Source: Cryobacterium sp. PAMC25264
GTDB taxonomy: Bacteria; Actinomycetota; Actinomycetes; Actinomycetales; Microbacteriaceae
Assembly: GCF_019443325.1 (NCBI RefSeq)
Contig: NZ_CP080383.1
Location: 1,116,001 to 1,180,000 of the forward strand
DNA length: 64,000 nucleotides
Direction: 5' to 3'
In this document: piece by piece, positions 18,539-27,318 of the stretch
How positions within the stretch are numbered: the first letter of the stretch is position 1
Layout of the letters: each line of letters starts with the position of its first letter
Made by a program: the position numbers and the translations under genes
Notes under the pieces: model-generated
Told to the model about the DNA's origin: nothing
Seen by the model: only the letters and a program-made list of their open reading frames with translations
Databases searched by the model: none

Positions 18539-20959
18539 ATGCGTGGTCGCGAAGTTGTCTGGTTCAACACCATCGGACTGACGGACGTTCCTCAGGTCGG
18601 CGGCAAGAACGCGTCCCTGGGAGAGATGGTGCGCTCGTTGGCGGCCCGCGGCGTGCGGGTACCCAACGGCTTCGCCACCACGGCCGACGCATACCGCGCG
18701 TTCGTCGCGGACAACGGGCTGGAGAGCGTGATCCGCGAACAGATCGACCGCTATCACTCCGGCCAGTCCTCGCTGCGCCAGACCGGTCTGTGGTTGCGTG
18801 AGGCGTTCCTGGCCGGGGAGTTCCCCGCGGCGATTGCCGACGACATCCGGGTGTTCTACCGCACGCTGTCGACCGAGGCCGGGGTGCCCAACCTGCCCGT
18901 GGCCGTGCGCAGCAGCGCCACGGCCGAAGACCTGCCGGATGCGAGCTTCGCCGGCCAGCAGGAGACCTTCCTCAACGTCAGCGGCGAGCGGGACCTGCTC
19001 GATGCCTGCCGCCGCTGCTACGCGTCACTGTTCACCGACCGGGCCATCAGCTACCGGGAGGTGAAGGACTTCGACCACCTCGAGGTCGCTCTGTCGATCG
19101 GGGTGCAGCGGATGGTGCGCAGCGACCTGGCCGGATCCGGCGTGATGTTCTCCATCGACACCGACACCGGCTTTCCGGGCGCCGCGGTGATCAGCGCCGC
19201 CTGGGGGTTGGGCGAGACCGTGGTGCAGGGTGCTGTGGACCCCGACAAATACCTGGTCTTCAAGGCGCTCCTTGCCGAACCCGACTGCGAACCGATCATC
19301 GAGAAGACCTTGGGGCGGAAGGATCGCAAGATGACCTACGCCGAGGGCGGCAGCGCGCGTACCCGGGTCATCGACACCCCGGAGCGCGAACGCGGGGCCT
19401 TCGTGCTCGACAACGCCGAAATCGTGCAGTTGGGCCGCTGGGCGCACATCGTGGAGGACCACTACGGCCGGGCGATGGACATGGAGTGGGCCAAGGACGG
19501 GATCACCGGTGAACTGTTCCTGGTGCAGGCCCGGCCGGAGACCGTGCACTCGCAAAAGAGCCTCACCCGGTTCTCGGTGAGCCGGCTGACCGAGAGCGGG
19601 CCGGTGCTGGTGTCCGGCGTCGCCATCGGCGACAGCATCGCCTCTGGCACGGCCTGCGTGATCCGCGACCCCGCCGACATCGAGAAGTTCCGCGACGGCG
19701 CGATCCTGGTGACCGAGATGACCGACCCCGACTGGGTGCCCATCATGACGCGGGCGGCCGGGATCATCACCGACCACGGCGGCCCCACCAGCCATGCCGC
19801 CATCGTCAGTCGGGAACTCGGCGTGCCGGCCGTGGTCGGCACACGCAACGCCACCGAGGTGCTCACCGAGAACGCGCCCATCACGATCTCCTGCGCCGAG
19901 GGTGATGAGGGCTTCGTGTACGCCGGCATCCTGGCCTCGGAGACCGAAGAGATCGACCTGGGCGAGGTGCCGATCACCCGCACCCAGGTGATGGTCAACA
20001 TCGCCAGCCCGGCCGCCGCCTTCGAGTGGTGGAGGTTGCCCACGGCGGGGGTGGGGCTGGCACGGATGGAGTTCATCATCAACAACCTCATCAAGATCCA
20101 TCCCATGGCTCTCGTGCACCCGGAGCGGGTGACCGATCCGGCCGTGCGGCGCCAGATCGCCGAGCTCACCCGCGGGTACGACGACCTCGGGGAGTACTTC
20201 GTGAACACCCTGGCCCTGGGCATCGCCAAGCTGGGGGCGCCGTACTACCCGCATCCGGTGATCGTGCGGCTGAGCGACTTCAAATCGAACGAGTACGCGC
20301 ACCTGATCGGCGGCGACGTCTTCGAGCAGGGCGAGGAGAACCCGATGCTGGGCTTCCGGGGCGCCTCCCGGTACTACGACCCGAAGTACGCCGAGGGGTT
20401 CGCGCTGGAGTGCCGGGCGCTCAAGCGCGTGCGTGAGCAGATCGGCTTCAGCAACGTGATCGTGATGGTGCCGTTCTGCCGCACCACGACCGAGGCCGAC
20501 AAGGTGCTCGCGGTGATGGCGGAGAACGGCCTGGTGCGCGGCCAGAACGGCCTGCAGGTCTACATGATGTGCGAGATCCCGGCCAACGTGATCCTGGCCG
20601 AGCAGTTCGCCACCCGGTTCGACGGGTTCTCCATCGGCTCCAACGACCTCACCCAGCTGGTGCTCGGTGTCGACCGGGACTCCGGGGAGCTGGCGGCCCT
20701 CTTCGACGAACGCAACGAGGCCGTGACCCGGATGATCAGCCAGGCCATCGAGAAGGCGCACGCGGCCGGCATCAAGATCGGCATCTGCGGGCAGGGGCCC
20801 AGCAACTACCCGGATTTCGCCCAGTTCCTCGTCGGGGAGGGGATCGACTCGATCTCGCTCAACCCGGATTCTTTCCTGAAGACCGTGCACCTGATCAAGG
20901 AGGCCGAGTCTGCGGCGGCGGCGGGCACCTGGCCGACGCTCACCCGGGTGACGACGTAA
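18539..20959 (+). CDS. ppsA: Phosphoenolpyruvate synthase
   Basis: Makes PEP from pyruvate and ATP, the first step of gluconeogenesis from pyruvate or lactate. 806 residues from ATG 18539, which has a strong GGGAGGACTC ahead. Domain order is typical: ATP-grasp N-terminus (GGKNASLGEMVRSL, AVRSSATAEDLPDASFAGQQ), the swivelling phosphohistidine domain with His419 in GGPTSHAAIVSRELGVPAVV, and the PEP/pyruvate barrel with IGSNDLTQLVLGVDRDSG and the C-terminal GICGQGPSN. The Cys in ICGQ is the expected acid. No regulator (PpsR) is adjacent. Confidence 0.96.
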   Translation: MRGREVVWFNTIGLTDVPQVGGKNASLGEMVRSLAARGVRVPNGFATTADAYRAFVADNGLESVIREQIDRYHSGQSSLRQTGLWLREAFLAGEFPAAIADDIRVFYRTLSTEAGVPNLPVAVRSSATAEDLPDASFAGQQETFLNVSGERDLLDACRRCYASLFTDRAISYREVKDFDHLEVALSIGVQRMVRSDLAGSGVMFSIDTDTGFPGAAVISAAWGLGETVVQGAVDPDKYLVFKALLAEPDCEPIIEKTLGRKDRKMTYAEGGSARTRVIDTPERERGAFVLDNAEIVQLGRWAHIVEDHYGRAMDMEWAKDGITGELFLVQARPETVHSQKSLTRFSVSRLTESGPVLVSGVAIGDSIASGTACVIRDPADIEKFRDGAILVTEMTDPDWVPIMTRAAGIITDHGGPTSHAAIVSRELGVPAVVGTRNATEVLTENAPITISCAEGDEGFVYAGILASETEEIDLGEVPITRTQVMVNIASPAAAFEWWRLPTAGVGLARMEFIINNLIKIHPMALVHPERVTDPAVRRQIAELTRGYDDLGEYFVNTLALGIAKLGAPYYPHPVIVRLSDFKSNEYAHLIGGDVFEQGEENPMLGFRGASRYYDPKYAEGFALECRALKRVREQIGFSNVIVMVPFCRTTTEADKVLAVMAENGLVRGQNGLQVYMMCEIPANVILAEQFATRFDGFSIGSNDLTQLVLGVDRDSGELAALFDERNEAVTRMISQAIEKAHAAGIKIGICGQGPSNYPDFAQFLVGEGIDSISLNPDSFLKTVHLIKEAESAAAAGTWPTLTRVTT

Positions 20960-21032
20960 CCGGCGCCACGGGCCCGGCCGGCAGGTCGACGCGGCCAAGA
21001 CCCCGCGGCCGGGACCCTGCGGCGGGTGACTC

Positions 21033-21467
21033 CTAGGCCGAGTCCTCCGTGCTCTGGTCTGCGCCGTCGAGCAGGGCTCGCTCATAGTCCACCTCGGCGG
21101 CGTCGGCCACCTGTCGGGCGGCGATGACGCGCTCACTGATGCGGTGCTCCACGGCCTCGGCCATGGCCACCTCCTCGGGAGAGGCGTTGGACAACAGATC
21201 CTCCAGAGTGTCGGGGTCGCGGTGCAGGGCCTCGATGGCCGCCACCTCCGCCCGGGCGACAGCGGCCCGGCTGCGCAGGAACGTGATCCGCGCCTCCCAC
21301 TGCCGGCGGGGGTTCGGCGGCGGTGGCGGAACCGGCTGCACGCTGTGCCCGATGCCGGCGGTATCCGCGTGCCCTGTGCTGCCCGGCCCTGTGCTGCCCG
21401 GCCCGGCGCTTCCCGTGCCGGTACTGCTGGTGTTGCTGCTGCCGGTGTCATTGCTCTCGACGTTCAC
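21033..21467 (-). CDS. Hypothetical protein with predicted coiled coil
   Basis: 144 residues and no recognised family. Residues 1-45 are a Ser/Gly/Thr-rich tail with repeated GPGST, then a polyproline run (VPPPPPNPRR). Residues 55-140 are strongly helical and charged (FLRSRAAVARAEVAAIEALH, HRISERVIAARQVADAAEV), consistent with a coiled coil. It starts with GTG after GGGAGG. It lies convergent to ppsA. The repeated Ser/Gly tail is also seen as CTG-poor low-complexity DNA near 21350-21430. Confidence 0.65.
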   Translation of the reverse strand: MNVESNDTGSSNTSSTGTGSAGPGSTGPGSTGHADTAGIGHSVQPVPPPPPNPRRQWEARITFLRSRAAVARAEVAAIEALHRDPDTLEDLLSNASPEEVAMAEAVEHRISERVIAARQVADAAEVDYERALLDGADQSTEDSA

Positions 21468-21544
21468 GGCGCCTCCCTTGTCGGTGGGAGCCTAGCGCCG
21501 CATCCGGTCGGGCGGAATGGAGGCGCCGGAGCCGCCCGCGCCCA

Positions 21545-21826
21545 TTATTCGAAGGTGCGCAGGAGCTGCCAGCGACCCCGGCCGTCGTCGTGCTGGATGT
21601 CGAAGACCAGCGAGGTGCCGTCATCGGCGGTGCCCTGGCACCGCCAGGCCGCCACGGGTTTGGGCGGATGGGTGAGGAAATGCAGCAATTCGTCGGGCAG
21701 CGACGCCGATGCCGTCAGCGGCGTGGGGGTGTCGGTCACCCGGAACCGGCGGGCTCGCCAGACCAGGCGCACGGGGGAGCCCTCCGGGGTCACCCAGACC
21801 GCAACGGTCTCATTGATCACACTCAT
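21545..21826 (-). CDS. Small DUF6504-like protein under SOS control
   Basis: 93 residues. Its start (INETVAVWVTPEGSPVRLVW) and end (AAWRCQGTADDG, then FDIQHDDGRGRWQLLRTF) align by eye with the small protein encoded next to dnaE2 at 51887-52158 (IIDTAVQVELSADGDPLAFVW ... DLRHDADGTWVLSLDW). These two are therefore paralogues, of the family often found beside imuB/dnaE2 in actinobacteria. Molecular function is not known. An actinobacterial SOS box lies 20 bp upstream, so LexA control is very likely. It stands alone here, with no polymerase gene beside it. Confidence 0.75.
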   Translation of the reverse strand: MSVINETVAVWVTPEGSPVRLVWRARRFRVTDTPTPLTASASLPDELLHFLTHPPKPVAAWRCQGTADDGTSLVFDIQHDDGRGRWQLLRTFE

Positions 21827-21845
21827 GGGGCATCACCTCGACTTA

Positions 21846-21861
21846 TAGAACATATGTTCGA
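21846..21861. promoter_or_regulatory. LexA (SOS) box
   Basis: TAGAACATATGTTCGA carries the palindromic core GAACATATGTTC of the actinobacterial LexA site (GAAC-N4-GTTC). It lies 20 bp before the start of the small DUF6504-like gene. The next gene on the other strand (DUF4956) starts 169 bp away and is less likely to be its target. Confidence 0.85.
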
Positions 21862-22029
21862 AGTTTACTGCACACCCGCCGACATTACGAGACCCGGATG
21901 CCGTGACCGGGGTGTCCGGCCCGGCCGGGCAGGCTCAGCAGTGGCTCATAACCCGGGCATAGCCGGCTGATAGGCGCCTCCGGCTAGATGGACATCGTTG
22001 CGTTACCGATAGTTCATTTGGAGGACACC

Positions 22030-22647
22030 ATGTTGCAGGCCGCGATCATCCTGATCGATCTGCTCTTCATCAGCCTGCTCACGTTCGGGCTGTATTTTCC
22101 GCGTCACCGCCGTCGAGACCTCGTCGTCGCGTACCTCATCGTCAACGTCGGAGTATTGGCCGTGGCCCAGGTGCTCGCGTCGAGCACCGTGGGTGTGGGG
22201 CTGGGCCTCGGCCTCTTCGGTGTCCTCTCGATCATCCGGCTGCGCTCCAGCGAGATCGAGCAGCACGAAGTGGCCTACTATTTCGCCGCCCTGGCCATGG
22301 GACTGCTCGCCGGCCTGAGCACCGAGCCCTCCGTGCTCACCGTCGTGTTGATGGCCCTCATCGTGGCCGTCGTCTACTTCGGCGACAACCCCCGGCTGTT
22401 CAGCAGCTACCGGCAGCAGACCGTGGTGCTGGATGCGGCGATGCCCGATGAATCCGCCCTCATCGCCCATCTCGAGGGACTGCTCGGCGCCCGGGTGCAC
22501 GGCGTGCACGTGCGCAGCCTCGACCTGGTCAACGACACCACTGTCGTCGACGTGCGGTACCAGGTGGGAGCCCAGCGTTTCTCGGCGCCCGCCCCGGCTC
22601 CGCGGCCCAGCATCGGTGTCACGCTCCTCAAGGAGGCGAACCGATGA
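22030..22647 (+). CDS. DUF4956 membrane protein
   Basis: 205 residues from the ATG at 22030, which follows GGAGGACACC; an in-frame ATG at 21988 has no such site. Four hydrophobic helices occupy roughly residues 1-120 (including GVGLGLGLFGVLSIIRLRS, the family's most conserved block), and a soluble C-terminal alpha/beta part follows (MPDESALIAHLEGLLGARVH). The family has no settled function but is regularly paired with VTC-domain polymerases, as here. The stop overlaps the next start by four bases (ATGA). Confidence 0.88.
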   Translation: MLQAAIILIDLLFISLLTFGLYFPRHRRRDLVVAYLIVNVGVLAVAQVLASSTVGVGLGLGLFGVLSIIRLRSSEIEQHEVAYYFAALAMGLLAGLSTEPSVLTVVLMALIVAVVYFGDNPRLFSSYRQQTVVLDAAMPDESALIAHLEGLLGARVHGVHVRSLDLVNDTTVVDVRYQVGAQRFSAPAPAPRPSIGVTLLKEANR

Positions 22648-23420
22648 GCGCCGTGCTCGACCTGCCGCTCGGCGGCCTCGGCAACATCGACCTGGCCGAA
22701 CTGACCGAACGCGCGGGACTGCTCACCCGGGTCGACCGCAAGTACGTGTTGCCGCGGAGCGAGCTCGTCGAGGTCCTGGCCGACCTCGACCCCGGTGTGC
22801 GGGTGCTGGACATCGACGGGGTGCGGTCGTCGGCGTACGAGTCGGTGTATTTCGACACCCCGGAGCTCACCAGCTTCCTGATGGCGGCGCATCCGCGTCG
22901 GCGGCGGTTCAAGATCCGCACCCGCACCTACGTCGACTCCGCCCAGAGCTACCTCGAGGTGAAGACCCGCGGTGGCCGCGGCGTGACCGTCAAGGACCGC
23001 CTGCCGTACGGGATCGACGACCGGGACACCCTCACCAGCGAGGGCCGCCGCTACACCGACACGGTGCTGGACGAGGCCGAGATCCGCGGTGCGGAGGGGC
23101 AGGAGCTCGTGCCCACTCTCACCACCCGCTACCTGCGCACGACCCTGTTCGTTCCGGAGTCCAGCAGCCGGGCCACGATCGACACGGGCCTGTCCTGGAC
23201 CGCGGCGCCCACCGGCGCCGGGCCGCTCGGGCTGGACCGGCCGCACCTGGCGATCGTGGAGACCAAGTCCGGCTCGCGGCCCTCCGCGGTCGACCGGATC
23301 CTCTGGGCGCACGGGCACCGGCCGGCCAGCATCTCGAAGTACGGCACCGGCATGGCGGCTCTTCGCGCCGATCTCCCCGGCAACAAGTGGGCACCTGTCC
23401 TGCGCCGGTTCTTCCGCTAG
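22644..23420 (+). CDS. VTC-domain polyphosphate polymerase
   Basis: 258 residues forming a triphosphate-tunnel VTC catalytic domain without the SPX domain of the yeast enzymes. Basic tunnel residues are visible: LTRVDRKYVLPRSEL, RRRRFKIRTRTYVDS, YLEVKTRGGRGVTVKDR and IVETKSGSRPSAVDRILW. The yeast homologue makes polyphosphate from ATP at a membrane; with the coupled DUF4956 gene a similar membrane-linked reaction is likely but inferred. It overlaps the upstream gene by four bases and is followed 74 bp later by a lipoprotein gene. Confidence 0.88.
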   Translation: MSAVLDLPLGGLGNIDLAELTERAGLLTRVDRKYVLPRSELVEVLADLDPGVRVLDIDGVRSSAYESVYFDTPELTSFLMAAHPRRRRFKIRTRTYVDSAQSYLEVKTRGGRGVTVKDRLPYGIDDRDTLTSEGRRYTDTVLDEAEIRGAEGQELVPTLTTRYLRTTLFVPESSSRATIDTGLSWTAAPTGAGPLGLDRPHLAIVETKSGSRPSAVDRILWAHGHRPASISKYGTGMAALRADLPGNKWAPVLRRFFR

Positions 23421-23494
23421 GCGCCCCTCGCGCCGGCATTCCCCACCTCCTGACCACCGCCCCAGCGCGGACACCCATCGATTGTGAGTACCCC

Positions 23495-25375
23495 ATGAAG
23501 AAATCACCCGCCGCGCCATCCGCGCCCGGCACCCGCCGCTTCGGTGTGCAGGCCTGTACCTACCGAGTGCTGCCCTTCCTCGTCACCGCGGCCCTGCTGA
23601 CCGGATGCACCGCCGTCGCCGGGGCCACCGAGTCGACCGGCAGCAGCGGCACCAGCGCCTCCGCCACGGCCGCCGTCGCCGTGGACACGTCCACCACCGC
23701 CGCCGAGGTGCTGGCCGCGAACCAGCAGACCCACGATGACGCCGCCGACTACGAGTGGGACGACGCCGACGTGGTGGCGATCACCCTCGACGGCGACAGT
23801 GCCTCAATCGACACGGCAACCGCAGGGAGCGCCTCCGAAGACACCGGGGCCGTAACCATCTCCGGCAGCACCGTGACCATCACGGCCGCCGGAACCTACG
23901 AGCTCAGCGGCACCATCGACGACGGCCAGATCGTCCTCTCCTCCGCGGGTGAGGGCACCGTGCGCCTGATCCTCAACGGCGTCGAGGTGAGCAACTCCAC
24001 CGGGGCCGCCCTGGTCGTCTCCGAGGCCGACGAGGCGATGATCGTGCTGGCCGCCGGCTCGAGCAACTCCCTCTCCGACACCGACAGCCACGCCGAGGAC
24101 GCCGACGCCAACGCGGCACTCTACAGTGCGGCCGACCTGACCATCACGGGCACGGGCTCGCTCGACGTGACCGGCAACGGCAACGACGGCATCACCAGCA
24201 CGGATGGCCTGATCATCAACTCGGGCACCATCACGGTGACGGCGGTGGACGACGGCATCCGCGGCAAGGACTACCTGGTGGTGGACGGCGGCACCGTCAC
24301 TGTCACCGCCGGCGGCGACGGCCTGAAGTCCGACCACGCCGAGGACGTCACCCGCGGCTACATCTCACTGACCGGCGGCACCATCGACGTGACGGCCGCG
24401 GGAGACGGCGTGCAGGCCGTCACTGACGTGGTGCTCTCCGGCGCCGACGTCACCGTGCAGTCCGGCGGCGGCCACACGGCCACGGTCTCAGACGACGTCT
24501 CGGCCAAGGGCCTCAAGTCCGGGGTGGTGACGGTCGTCGACGGCGGCACCCTCTCCGTCGATGCGGCGGATGACGCGTTGCACTCCGACGGAACGGTGCG
24601 GATCGCCTCGGGCGAGGTCACTCTCGCAGCCGGCGACGACGGGGTGCACGCGGACACGGCGCTCGACATCATCGGCGGCAGCACCACAGTGACGAGCTCC
24701 TACGAGGGACTCGAGAGCACAGCCATCAGCATCGGGGGCGGCACCGTCTCGGTCACCGCCAGCGACGACGGCCTCAATGCCTCCAGTGGCAGCACCACGA
24801 CCGCCCAGGGCGGCGGTGGCGGCGGCATGGACTCCGACGGTGGGGAGACCATCACCATCACCGGCGGCAGCACGGTCATCGACGCGGGGGGAGACGGCTT
24901 CGACTCCAACGGGTCGGCGACCATGAGCGGCGGCACCCTCGTGGTGAACGGTCCCACCAACGACGGCAACGGTGCGCTCGACGTGAACGGCACCTTCACT
25001 CTGACCGGCGGTACCCTGTTGGCCGCCGGAAGCGCCGGGATGGCGGTGTCGCCCGAAACCGGCTCCGGCCAGACCTTCGTGGCGATCTCGTTCGATTCGG
25101 TGCAGGATGCCGGCAGTACGGTGCAGCTCGTGGACGGCTCAGGCGTCGTGGTGATGGCCTTCGAATCGATCAAGGACTTCCAGTCCGTGGTGTTCTCCTC
25201 CGACGAGCTGTCCGACGGCGGGACGTACACCGTGTACGTGGGTGGAACGGCCTCGGGCGAGATCGCGGACGGGGTCTACGCCGACGGCGACTACTCGGCG
25301 GCGACGAACGCGACAACCGTCACCGCCGGTGTGGCGGCAACGGGAACGATGGGCGGCGGCGGCGGCCCGCGCTGA
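23495..25375 (+). CDS. Carbohydrate-binding-domain lipoprotein with parallel beta-helix repeats
   Basis: 626 residues. A signal peptide ends in a lipobox (TAALLTGC), predicting a membrane-anchored lipoprotein facing outward. The body is a long run of short repeats of the type GGTVTVTAGGDGLKSD / ADDGIRGKDYLVVDGGT, in which Gly-Gly-x-hydrophobic strands alternate with Asp/Asn-Gly turns. This fits a right-handed beta-helix of the DUF4353 'carbohydrate-binding domain' family. That family often follows DUF4956 and VTC genes, so the three probably form one unit. No catalytic residues are recognised. There is no clear ribosome site before the ATG. Confidence 0.82.
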   Translation: MKKSPAAPSAPGTRRFGVQACTYRVLPFLVTAALLTGCTAVAGATESTGSSGTSASATAAVAVDTSTTAAEVLAANQQTHDDAADYEWDDADVVAITLDGDSASIDTATAGSASEDTGAVTISGSTVTITAAGTYELSGTIDDGQIVLSSAGEGTVRLILNGVEVSNSTGAALVVSEADEAMIVLAAGSSNSLSDTDSHAEDADANAALYSAADLTITGTGSLDVTGNGNDGITSTDGLIINSGTITVTAVDDGIRGKDYLVVDGGTVTVTAGGDGLKSDHAEDVTRGYISLTGGTIDVTAAGDGVQAVTDVVLSGADVTVQSGGGHTATVSDDVSAKGLKSGVVTVVDGGTLSVDAADDALHSDGTVRIASGEVTLAAGDDGVHADTALDIIGGSTTVTSSYEGLESTAISIGGGTVSVTASDDGLNASSGSTTTAQGGGGGGMDSDGGETITITGGSTVIDAGGDGFDSNGSATMSGGTLVVNGPTNDGNGALDVNGTFTLTGGTLLAAGSAGMAVSPETGSGQTFVAISFDSVQDAGSTVQLVDGSGVVVMAFESIKDFQSVVFSSDELSDGGTYTVYVGGTASGEIADGVYADGDYSAATNATTVTAGVAATGTMGGGGGPR

Positions 25376-25498
25376 ATGCTCGCAGCTCGTTAAAATGCTC
25401 GCAGCTCGTTAAAATGCTCGCAGCACGTGAAAATGGACCACTTTTCACACGCTGCGAGCATTTTCGCCCGCTGTCACGCTTTTCACCCGCTGCGAGCG
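25375..25498. repeat. Array of 19-bp repeats in direct and inverted order
   Basis: Three head-to-tail copies of AATGCTCGCAGCTCGTTAA (25375-25393, 25394-25412 and, with changes, 25413-25431) begin on the last base of the lipoprotein stop codon. Two inverted relatives, TTTTCAC-nn-GCTGCGAGC, lie at 25442-25460 and 25480-25498. The third direct copy and the first inverted copy can pair into a long, slightly imperfect hairpin with a loop of about eight bases. It could end transcription of the operon. The unit also resembles a REP-type element. Confidence 0.85.
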
Positions 25499-25544
25499 AA
25501 CGGGAAGCCCGCGGCGGGGGGATGACGCGGCACCGGCCCGGCGC

Positions 25545-25550
25545 TACCAT
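25545..25550 (+). promoter_or_regulatory. -10 box TACCAT, probable leaderless start
   Basis: TACCAT fits TANNNT and ends six bases before the ATG at 25557, so the mRNA probably begins at the start codon. There is no Shine-Dalgarno sequence. Confidence 0.5.
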
Positions 25551-25556
25551 CGCGGC

Positions 25557-25961
25557 ATGATTCGCATCCTGCTGCGCGCGCTGATCTTCCTGCTGTCGGC
25601 GGCACTGGGGCTCTGGGTGGCCTCGCTGCTGCTGCCCGACCTGACGGTCACGCCGAGCGGCTTCATCACGGCCGTCGTGGTCTTCGCCGTGACGCAGAGC
25701 GTGCTCTCGCCGTTCCTGGCCAAGGTCATCGCCCGGGGCGCGCCCGCCTTCCTGGGCGGGATCGGGCTGGTGTCGACCTTCGTGGCGCTGTGGATCGCGT
25801 CGCTGTTTCCCGGCGGACTCACCATTGTGGGCTGGCAGACCTGGATCCTCGCCGTCCTCGTGGTGTGGCTGGTCACGGCCCTGTCGACCCTGCTGCTGCC
25901 GCTGGTGCTCCTGCGCGAGGTGAAGAACAAGCGCACCGGCGCGGCCGGCCGCACGCCGTAG
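25557..25961 (+). CDS. Phage-holin-family (type 4) membrane protein
   Basis: 134 residues with four hydrophobic helices (beginning LLRALIFLLSAALGLWVASL) and the LPDLTV motif after helix 1 that recurs in the 'phage holin family 4' group. Despite the name, these are ordinary chromosomal membrane proteins in actinobacteria, and no phage genes are present here. Function is unknown. A -10 box directly before the ATG suggests leaderless expression. Confidence 0.78.
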   Translation: MIRILLRALIFLLSAALGLWVASLLLPDLTVTPSGFITAVVVFAVTQSVLSPFLAKVIARGAPAFLGGIGLVSTFVALWIASLFPGGLTIVGWQTWILAVLVVWLVTALSTLLLPLVLLREVKNKRTGAAGRTP

Positions 25962-26014
25962 CGGGGCGACCGGGGTGAGGTGCAGCAGGCCGCGGGGTTC
26001 CCGTTCCGGCTCGG

Positions 26015-27214
26015 TCAGGCGCGGCGCAACCCCACGGCCGTCAGGGCCAGGCAGCCGGCGCAGGCGACAGCGAGCAGCGAGAGCATCAGCGGGTACCCGA
26101 CGAAGCCGCTCAGGCTCGCGAAGGCGACGGGCAGCAGGAAGCCCACGTAGGTGAGGCTGTAGTAGACACCCGTGATGCCGGCGAGGTCGGTCGGCGTGGA
26201 GATGCGTTGGATCTCGACCAACCCGGCGACCACCGTGATGCCGTAGGCGGCGCCGAGCAGGATCCCGGTTCCCAGAGCCAGCGCGGGGGAGAGCGTGAGT
26301 GACGTGGCCACGGCGCTGAGTACGCCCACCACCATGAGTCCCATCCCCACCAGGAGCGCCCGGCCGTGGGTGATCGAGTTCAGGCGCGACACCTGCGGTT
26401 GCACGAGGGCGCCGGTCCCCAGGGTCACCACGGTCAGGAGGGTGGCGAAGGCGAGGTTCAGCTCGCCGAGTTGCGCCTCAACGAGCTTGGGCATCATGGC
26501 GTACGCGATGCCGGCGGCGCCGAACACCCAGGGCGCCGTGGGTAGCACCACGCGGAGGAAGCGGCGATGTCCGGCGAGGGGCACCTGCAGGTCGAGCCAG
26601 AGCGAGCCGTGCACCCGGCTGCGGGGCACGGACTCCGGGGCGCGAAAAAGCGCGGGCAGGATCGCCAGGCTGAGCAGGATGTGCACGGCGTAGGGCAGCA
26701 GCGTCGGCAGCGGCCCCCACTGAGCGAGGACCCCGGACACCCCTGCGCCCAGTCCGAAACCGATCGTCAGGGTGAGCGCCGGCCGCCGTGCGCCGGCCGT
26801 GGGGCGGGCGACCAGGTCGAACGGGGCGCTGGAGAGTTCCTTGAGCCAGGCCGTTCCCACCGACATGGCCACGCCCACACTCAGACCGACGAGGAATCGG
26901 CCGAGGCAGATGATCAGCTCGCTGGAAAAGCCCAGGCCCAACAGGATGCTCGCCGTGATACCCGCGACGACGCCCGCGATCACGAGGGGCTTGCGTCCGT
27001 ACCGGTCGGAGAGCGCACCTGCGAGCAGGAGGCCGGGGACCAGGCCGACCACGTAGAGCCCGAGGAAGAGATCCGCCGTGACGGTGGAGTAGTGGCCGAG
27101 GGTCTCGTACATGTGCAGCAGAGGGGTGAAGTGGTTGCCGCCCCAGGCCATGACGAAGAGTGCGGGGGCGGCGAGCTGCCACGGGGGAATGACGCGGGGA
27201 GTGCGGGCAGACAT
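26015..27214 (-). CDS. MFS transporter
   Basis: 399 residues with about twelve membrane helices. The loop between helices 2 and 3 carries the MFS signature as LSDRYGRKPLVIAGVVAG, and a second basic motif (LGRFLVGLSVGVAMS) lies at helix 4. The substrate cannot be read. It is encoded 104 bp after the GntR-type regulator on the same strand, so that regulator probably controls it. Confidence 0.9.
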   Translation of the reverse strand: MSARTPRVIPPWQLAAPALFVMAWGGNHFTPLLHMYETLGHYSTVTADLFLGLYVVGLVPGLLLAGALSDRYGRKPLVIAGVVAGITASILLGLGFSSELIICLGRFLVGLSVGVAMSVGTAWLKELSSAPFDLVARPTAGARRPALTLTIGFGLGAGVSGVLAQWGPLPTLLPYAVHILLSLAILPALFRAPESVPRSRVHGSLWLDLQVPLAGHRRFLRVVLPTAPWVFGAAGIAYAMMPKLVEAQLGELNLAFATLLTVVTLGTGALVQPQVSRLNSITHGRALLVGMGLMVVGVLSAVATSLTLSPALALGTGILLGAAYGITVVAGLVEIQRISTPTDLAGITGVYYSLTYVGFLLPVAFASLSGFVGYPLMLSLLAVACAGCLALTAVGLRRA

Positions 27215-27318
27215 GGGTCTTTTCGGGTCGGGACGGCGGGCGGGTGATGACAGGTGGGTAGAGGGAGCCGGTGAGTGGGGTGAACAGGTGAGGTGAGCGG
27301 TCTCGAGAGGCGGCCGGG

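Noticed and set aside
19025..21451. An 808-codon open frame opposite ppsA
   Set aside because: Same kind of antisense artefact; it also runs through the small gene at 21033-21467 and has no recognisable motif.
22433..25375. A 980-codon plus-strand frame
   Set aside because: Its first part lies out of frame across DUF4956 and VTC genes. Only the part from 23495, with a clear lipobox signal peptide, is a real gene.
25375..25498. CRISPR array
   Set aside because: Repeats of 19 bp abut without spacers and then turn to inverted order, which is not CRISPR architecture.
25557..25961. Phage origin for the holin-family gene
   Set aside because: The family name is historical; no other phage gene is nearby and the gene is a typical chromosomal membrane protein.
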